DNA from: Cyclostephanos tholiformis
Lineage: Eukaryota; Bacillariophyta; Thalassiosirophyceae; Thalassiosirales; Thalassiosiraceae
Reading direction: 5' to 3'
Length of the DNA: 11,073 nucleotides
Assembly: GCA_036939975.1 (NCBI GenBank)
Contig: JALLPB010001131.1
Location: 1 to 11,073, forward strand
Both the position numbers and the translations under genes were made by a program. Positions 1 to 6,900 of the stretch are shown one piece after another; the stretch's first letter is position 1, and every line of letters begins with the position of its first letter. The notes below the pieces were generated by a model. It saw only the letters and a program-made list of their open reading frames with translations. It was not told the DNA's origin and ran no database searches.

Positions 1-77
1 GAGCCCCACCCAACATGATGATGGCTGGTTGTCTGACAACGGTCGTGGCATCATCACGAAATATCTGCCAGATGGTG

Positions 78-111
78 AGGCAGAATTCTGCCTAACAGGC
101 AGAATTCTGCT
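78..111. repeat. tandem pair of EcoRI-centred palindromes
   Basis: AGGCAGAATTCTGCCT at 78-93 is a perfect 16-bp palindrome. After three bases (AAC) a second copy, AGGCAGAATTCTGCT, follows at 97-111, perfect over its 12-bp core (99-110). The arrangement is thus both a direct repeat with a 19-bp period and a pair of hairpins. Such units occur in small mobile elements and as dyad protein-binding sites. Nothing here decides which. Confidence 0.8.
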
Positions 112-128
112 GGTGCGGGAGACGCACC
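112..128. repeat. short hairpin next to the palindrome pair
   Basis: GGTGCG at 112-117 pairs with CGCACC at 123-128 across a five-base loop. It abuts the tandem palindromes directly, making three potential hairpins in about 50 bases. No T-run follows closely enough to suggest a terminator, and the context is eukaryotic. Confidence 0.5.
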
Positions 129-240
129 GTTAATGTACGTAGATATGGTACTCTTTTTTTAGCAGGTACGCAAGCGATAAGGAGTGTACCTATTCACACA
201 CAAAAAGTGATGATCCAAAATAAAAAATGACTAGTAGAGA

Positions 241-324
241 GTGAATGAAGGGGTCCAGTTCCATGGCATGGTACCATATTATGGTACCATACAAGCATCT
301 CACGTGAATGAAGGGGGCCGGTTC
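241..324. repeat. 21-bp direct repeat flanking two ATGGTACCAT palindromes
   Basis: GTGAATGAAGGGGTCCAGTTC at 241-261 recurs at 304-324 with two substitutions. Between the copies lie two perfect 10-bp palindromes ATGGTACCAT (268-277 and 281-290) separated by ATT. A third KpnI-centred palindrome, TTTGGTACCAAA, lies at 362-373. A palindromic core inside direct repeats resembles a small non-autonomous element with a duplicated target, but at 21 bp the repeats are long for a target duplication, so this is only a possibility. Confidence 0.6.
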
Positions 325-659
325 TACGACACGATGTGTTATTATGGTATTATCTCCTTCGTTTGGTACCAAAATACGATACACGCAGTGTTGGTGTGCT
401 TGTGTTGATTGTTTCATATCTGCTGCTCGTCGCTGTTACCACCATCACACCTGTGAGGAAGTAAAATTGGTAAGTTGGCTAGTGGGAGTTGGGGAGAAGG
501 CCACTTCGACTTGCTGCATCCTTAGGTGCATCTGCTCAGGGGGAGGAGCGCCGCCAATCGCGTCGAAGCGGACCCGGCGGGGGGCGAGTCATCGACAGAG
601 GTGGCTCGCCGATCAATCTCTCCCTGCAAAGGGGGAGGTGCATCTCTGAGCGCGGTTCG

Positions 660-785
660 TCGATCGTCGCCGCTTGTTCGGCCATCGCCGATGGTTCGTC
701 GCCGCTGGTTTGGCCCTTGCCGCTAGTTCGTTAATCGTCGCCAATTCGTCGGTCATCGCCGCTGGTTTAGCCATTGCCGCCACGA
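660..785. repeat. GC-rich degenerate repeat built on GCCGCTGGTTTRGCC / TTCGTCG
   Basis: GCCGCTGGTTTGGCCCTTGC at 701 onward recurs as GCCGCTGGTTTAGCCATTGC from 758, a 57-bp period. Between and before them lie variants of TTCGTCG, ATCGTCGCC and CATCGCC. It reads as a decayed minisatellite. The minus-strand frame across it gives repeated AKPAA/INELA-like peptides, which I attribute to the repeat and not to a gene. Confidence 0.45.
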
Positions 786-818
786 ATTGTTTCGTTATCA
801 CACTTCTGTTTTGACCGC

Positions 819-842
819 TCAAATAATTATATCGAATATTGA
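819..842 (+). promoter_or_regulatory. AT-rich element before the first start codon
   Basis: CAAATAATTATATCGAATATT is the only strongly AT-rich stretch near the start of the large gene, ending about 40 bases before the ATG at 882. It could be a TATA-like core promoter element or part of the leader. The transcription start is not visible, so this is only positional. Confidence 0.2.
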
Positions 843-881
843 TCTCCCCACCAGCCAACGCATTGATCATAGGTTGCCTTC

Positions 882-959
882 ATGATGCTCTCCACCATCG
901 GATGGTACGCCGTAATCCAAGTTCTCATCTCGCTACGAGTCGTCAGCCCTCTTCGTGAC
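882..959 (+). other. signal peptide or signal anchor (about residues 1-26)
   Basis: The first residues are MMLSTIGWYAVIQVLISLRV, a hydrophobic run after a short polar start, followed by a charged, small-residue stretch (PLRDAADQS) where cleavage could occur. No basic n-region is obvious. Secretory targeting fits the many cysteines and the Pro/Thr linker downstream. An uncleaved anchor cannot be excluded. Confidence 0.6.
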
Positions 960-3900
960 GCAGCGGATCAGTCCTTCCGCAAAAGCAGCCGCCATCAAAC
1001 CATCAATGACTGCGCGGCCTTCGACACGAAAGGCTCATGCCTCAACGGAGCAGGAGAGTGCATCTGGCATCCGAAGGATGGGTGCATTTCCGCAAAAACG
1101 ATGGCGCACATGAGCGACCGGATCTCCCAGATTGGGGAGGAGGAGGAAAACAAAGGCGATGACGAGGCAAGGTTGAAGGTATCGCGCGTGCTCCAAACTA
1201 CACGAAAACCATCAACTCGAAAACCCACAAGTCCGACCAATAGCCCAACAAGAATCCCTACTCGGAGACCGACCAACAGCCCTACTACGCGGAGTCCGAC
1301 ATCCCGCCCCACTTCGAGGAGTCCTGTAAGTCATTTTTTCTGTACGTCTTTTTGTTTCATTCTTTCGATTGTTGTCCATGCATAGACCTAAAACTTGTTC
1401 CACTACTGATCCATAGACATTCAAGCCAACGTCATCGCAGCCAACGACGCGGATGCCCACTGTCAAGCCCACGAGCATGGTAAGATGATGCCCTGATTAT
1501 TTGAAATCGATGACGATATTTTCTAAGGATAATCATGCCTGTGCAGCCGTCCGCTTCACCAAGCTCCGTCCCGACGTCTCTTCCGACGACGTCAAAGCCC
1601 ACTTCTGCTCCCTCTACCAAACCAACGTCGATGGTAAGACATTGATTGATATGACGTATATGTCTCTGGACTAATAGTAGTATATGCGTTTCACATGTGT
1701 GATTTCTAAAACTATTTTTGCGCAGCCATCTGCCATCCCAAGCGCCATCCCGACGTTTGGACCAACGTCGTCGAAGCCCACCTTTACTACCTCCCCCAAA
1801 CCAACGTCGACGGTAAGACAGTTAATTAATTTGTTCGACCTGGTTGTGCTATGGTATTCTTCGTCTTACATTTATGATCTTATCCTTTTATTGCAAAGCA
1901 AATTGTCGGGGTGATTGGTACACCGATTATTCCCAACCTCTACAGCTCGATCACTGTGCAGCTGCCGCCCAGCGTGGCAAACCAGTTGATTACCATGTCC
2001 CAACTATCTGAGGACAATGAAGATGAAGTGCCAGTGGTATGTGATAAGGGAACATAGCCTCTCTCAGTTGCATTATGATTCAATTATCTCAGTCATTTCT
2101 GATAAAATATGCGTTCCAACTCAACATTTGTGACAGACACGTAGCTATGATGGATTGGATTATGAGACCCTCCACCCTTTATTATTGCCTCTTACTTGCA
2201 TTACAGGTTCATGCATGATCACACTTCCTCCAAAGAGCCAATTTACCACACATTACATTATCAGGGAGTATACCCCCCCAGCGAAGACACCCATTCAAAA
2301 ATGGGCTAAGTTGCTACTTCAAGGATCGTATGGCCCCACCACTTCATCTCTTAGTGAAGCCATGAGCATGCCGTCCGCAGCGGCTTGGGTGCGAGACCAG
2401 ATGGACAAACCGTCCTCTCTACTTCGTGCTCACTATCGCCAACGCGCTAATGCTCATATAAGAACTGATCACTACCAACACGGTACACGCCTTGCCTGTG
2501 AGTCGGGAAGTCGCTGGAATAGGAAAGCATTTAATCGTTGGCGAGACATTGGGAAGACCATTATTGAGGAGCCAACTGGACGGGGAACTTTTTTCCTCAA
2601 AATTGATGGTATTATTCGTACTGAAGTGACGACGCCGCCTTCCCTCAGTTTCAAATCTCCTCTTTTGTCCTATGTCATTTGCCGTAATGCTGCAACTCCC
2701 ATGTCTAGCTTTGCAGAAGCGCCGGGAATGAAGGGGAGATTTTTTGTTGCCCCTAATGCGACTGCATGCCAGAACATGTTGTTCACCGCTATCGACATGC
2801 CACCTGTATACTTCTATGATCAAGGAAGCATACCCTCTGTCTCTCTTATCAGCCTGTCTGATCCAAATGTGATCGAGGACAAGATACTTCAAAGTATCAT
2901 CCCACCAAGTACGTGCAAAAACTTCAACAGGACGTGGCCTAACTTTGCCAGAGATAATATAACAGGACTATATTATATCGAAGACCGTCGAGTTCAGCTC
3001 TATGATAACACCAATGGGGCGACCACAGTAAAGAAGCGTTTGCTAGATGGTCGATGCCCTCAAGTAGAAAAGAACTTTCTCAACGAAGAGATCTGTGTTG
3101 TGCGATCAGATTGCTCGACCCCTGCGTTCAGCGGGGACTTTGAGTTGAATGCGGTCAACTTACGGAAGTTCTATGAAATCGACGGGAAGTACGTGTACCG
3201 TTTACACAACCTCCCAATTCTTGACACGGCAACCACACCGTCCCCTTGCAGCACTAATTCTAATCGTTTTGTGAGAAAGGACGCAAACGGAGATGGCTCT
3301 GGTTGTGCCGTTGATGCCAGTATTTCATTTCCGTCAATTCAAAGCGCAATCGCGACTACCCTAAATCTTTTGCCTGCCAGTGATCGAGGAAAAAAACGGG
3401 TTCTCGACCTAACGACTTCATTGAACTGCATTGATACGAACAACAATGCCAGAGGAAAGTCTTTCACTGTGACAATCCCAGGCACCACCAATCTCACTTG
3501 CTGGACCCATAGCTACAGCTGGGAGTGGTCAGTCATAGTTATGAATGACTGGGTCCTAAATCACCCCGGGAATCCGAGATATTTCCGAGAGTCTAAGGTA
3601 AACCCAATCGCCGAATTCGCTGAGCGCGAAAAGGATGTAAATAATCTTGAGAGTTCCGTGACACTGAGCTATCCTCCGTGGAGTTTCCATCAATGGAACT
3701 TCCATAACAATAGGTGGAGGTTCGAATCAGAGCGAATCGGCTCCTGGGGAGATAAGTAAGTTGATCCGACGTCTACTTTTAAGTTGATGTACCCTGTTTT
3801 AACTTAATTTCCTTTGTATTCTAGGGTACTATTCAATTCTCTTCCGGAGTCAGCTAGGTCGGTTGATGTAGTCACTAATCTTGGCGGCGCAGTCGTAGCG

Positions 3901-6900
3901 AATAGTAAAAAAATTTTAGAAGTGTGTGGGTCACCAGGTGAGAAGTTTTTTATGGACAATCACCCACTGGCTTATCTTATTAAGCTGCTGATACCGCTCA
4001 TCAATACTTGCACTTTGGAAATAGGCGAGGTGGGAAATGAACCTCTCAAGGGCAACCAATATCTGCTACAGAAGTTTGGTGATGCAGATGAAGAGTTTCC
4101 GGACACACTCGACCAAGACCACGATCGTTGGCATTCAAGCAAGATTATTTGGAACACCGTTGCCCTTACTGCCCCCGATCAACTGCGCCAACGAGTCTCA
4201 TGGGCGTTATCAAGTATATTTGTCGTTTCTGAGCGTTCTATAGACCTTGCGGAAATTGCGGAACCTTGGGGCGCATATTATGATATCTTTGTTAGAAATG
4301 CGTTCGGCTCATCATTTTTTAAACTTTTAAAGGAGGTCGCGTTTTCTCCACTCATGGGAAAGATGCTCACATATGAGGGTGAGCAGATCAGACATGTTTT
4401 TTTTATGACTTCTCAGTGTGTGTAAAATTCTGATGCTGTTCATGAAAATATCCAGGTTCAAGATCTCAGGCGTATCAAATTGAAAGGAACGGTGCCCTGT
4501 TCTATCCCGACGAAAATTTCGCCCGGGAGATCATGCAATTATTTTCCATCGGGCTTTATCTTCTCAATCAGGATGGCACGAGAAAAATAGACCCCGCTAC
4601 TGGGCAACCGATAGCTACCTACACAAACGAAGATATCGTGAACTTCTCTCGCGGGTGGACAAACTTCAAGGAAAGAGAGACGGAACGAGACAATATTGAG
4701 GCCGAGTGGAGTACGGTGAGTATTTCTACTGTTTGCCGCGACACTATTTTTTTCAATGACTTCTCCAATACCGACTTTACATGTATTGTCATGAAATCAC
4801 AGGATTGGATGGTTAATAAGATTGACCCAATGTTTCTTCCTACTTCCGAAGGAAGAGGTGAGGCTTGCACTTTTATTCTGTAGCGTGTTGTGCAGTTTGA
4901 GAAACTGACAGACTTTTTTGGCATTCTACAGATGTCTTTCCTAAATTAACCCTTCTGGTTGATGGCAAAAGAGGTTACATCGGCGATCAGCGGATGCCAC
5001 GATGCGATGCCTTGCCAGAAAAAGCATGGCTGCGTAAAGGTGCGGTGTGGCATTTTAGAGAAAATTCACAAAGCTTGCTGGGAAAACAGGATCCAGAATG
5101 GTGGTCAGCACCTGAAACCTGGTCTCCTCGAATGGTTCTAGACCCTGTCACGTCAAATCTCTACAAAAAACTTTGCAAGATGGATAATACAACAGGAAAA
5201 TGCCGGTTTCAAAGTACTGTCATTCTTGATGAGGATATTTCTTGCGTCGGGACATGTCGGGCTGTAAGGGCTAAGTGGGACGGCGGTATCCCATCGTCAT
5301 GCGAATGCAGTGTAGATGAACCGAGGACAGTCCGCATTGACCATTCGGCCACTGTAGGTGAGATTAGTCACTTTAATACTTTCCAACTACTCTTCTTTCT
5401 TGTTCCTTACACGTCTTTCTCCACAGATCCTGTTTGGTATGAGTATGTACGGGCACCTTGCGTTCAGATGGCATTTCCAGAGTCTGGCAGTATGAAGACT
5501 GTCAAGGAGATTGGAGGATCTTATGGAAACAAAGCTATGTGTGCAGATTCTCGTCTTCCAGTTGCTGGAACGACATGCTGTAACGCTGCAGGGTCTCCCA
5601 TCAATATATGCATTTTCAAGGGAGAAAGGACTACATACAACACCGCAAAGGATCGATGCGCCGCTTATGGCGCTGGGTACTCAACCTGTGCCTGGACTAC
5701 TGTTGATCCGAATTGGGATTGTGGCACGGATACTGACTATGGATCTGGTGCTTGGAGCGTGCATAAATCTCCCGGGATGCGTTTTTCATGGACCAACATT
5801 ACCTGTTCCATGAAAACACAAATCCACCCAGATGGAAAAGTTGCAATGGTTCATTCAGTTGGGAACAATGCTGTAAAGGAGAGGGTTGCGATTAACACAG
5901 GTGAGATTGAAATAAATTAATGTTAGGCTTTCAGACATAGCATCCGTTGATGATTTAATGCCATTTTTTTCAGGGACATACTTTGGTGTATTATGGGATG
6001 CAGGTTCCGGCTCTTACCCACAAGCGAGTTCGAATTGTTCTGGAATCGCAACTTGTGCAGTTCAAGTTGACACATGTTTGTGTGATGTGAACGTTCAAAC
6101 AACTGCCGTTTTTGATGGGTCTCAGGTGCCAGATGTTGGCGAGCTATTGGCACAGCTTCACATTGGAGCCCCGGAGCTCAGTCTTTTTGGAGCTAGTTAT
6201 ACCCGATGTTTACTCACTTCATGCACTCAGAGCCAGTATGAAATTTGGTCAAAGAACACCATCACCAATTATGCTTCAGCGTTTGATGCATGGACTATAT
6301 TTAAGGTTACGGACCCTTCAACAGGCGAAGTTTTACTTCTCTCCAATACTAAGTCGATTGTTGACGTGGGGGGTGGTCACAAGGTAAAGCTCGTCGACAT
6401 GTTTGCTGACGACGTTTTCGTTAGATTCCTTATCCTACTTCTCTTCCACGTGATCCGTTTCTGCATAAATGTCATTTCCCCCTCCCCCTTCTGCTCCTAG
6501 TTCCGCAATCCACCTATTTTAAATTCGCCTGTCGACCCAACGCAGCGGGAAGGACTTTACGAGACTGATGAAATCCTTCGAAGTTACGTCCAGCATCCAA
6601 ACACAGGTGAACTTGAATCAGATCCAGTCGTGTTTGCTGTTAACACATATTAGTATTGCAAACCCCGTTGTTCTTACCGGCGTCCTCGTTGTATTCTTTT
6701 GATTTTTGACCCAGCCCCTTTTATTGCGACAAAGCTTATCCAAAATCTTGTCACTTCGAACCCAAGTCCTGGATATGTCAGTAGGGCAGCCAGTGCTTTC
6801 AGAACAGGTAATTATTCCGCAAATGGAATAGATTTTGGATCTGGGAGCTATGGTGATCTAGAGGCCTTGGTTGCTGCCATCATGCTGGACAGTGAAGCTC

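Larger units (their letters stand above)
2..133 (+). other. open frame running in from the left edge, possible gene tail
   Basis: Frame 2 is open from the window edge to a TAA at 131-133, 43 codons. The translation is mildly protein-like (it contains DDGWLSDNGRGIITKYLPDG) but I recognise no family. The second half is made of the two EcoRI-centred palindromes described separately. It could be the last exon of an upstream gene, a transposon remnant or chance. Open frames of this length are common, so support is weak. Confidence 0.15.
134..818. other. intergenic DNA upstream of the large gene, no gene supported
   Basis: Several short open frames occur on both strands (for example 308-649 plus, 190-417 minus, 613-870 minus), but none shows a recognisable domain, balanced composition or splice signals that join it to another frame. 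The left half is palindrome-rich. From about 500 to 785 the DNA is GC-rich and partly repetitive. It probably contains the promoter and 5' leader of the gene starting at 882. Confidence 0.5.

Noticed and set aside
308..734. Three overlapping plus-strand frames upstream of the large gene
   Set aside because: Cys/Arg-rich, low-complexity translations without motifs, mutually overlapping in different frames; they look like chance frames in GC-rich DNA.
613..870. Minus-strand 85-residue open frame
   Set aside because: Its body is translated from the degenerate GC-rich repeat; no recognisable protein and no splice links.
995..1478. Minus-strand open frames with VGL/VVG repeats opposite exon 1 and exon 2
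   Set aside because: They are the mirror of the Pro/Thr repeat codons on the plus strand, with no independent start context or domain.
2201..2212. Intron 5 extended to the acceptor at TTACAG (2206)
   Set aside because: From the phase-0 donor at 2037 this would give GTT CAT GCA TGA, an immediate stop.
6373..6500. Alternative intron 12 donor at GTAAAG (6373)
   Set aside because: It would delete the conserved VDMFADDVF stretch of DUF1800.
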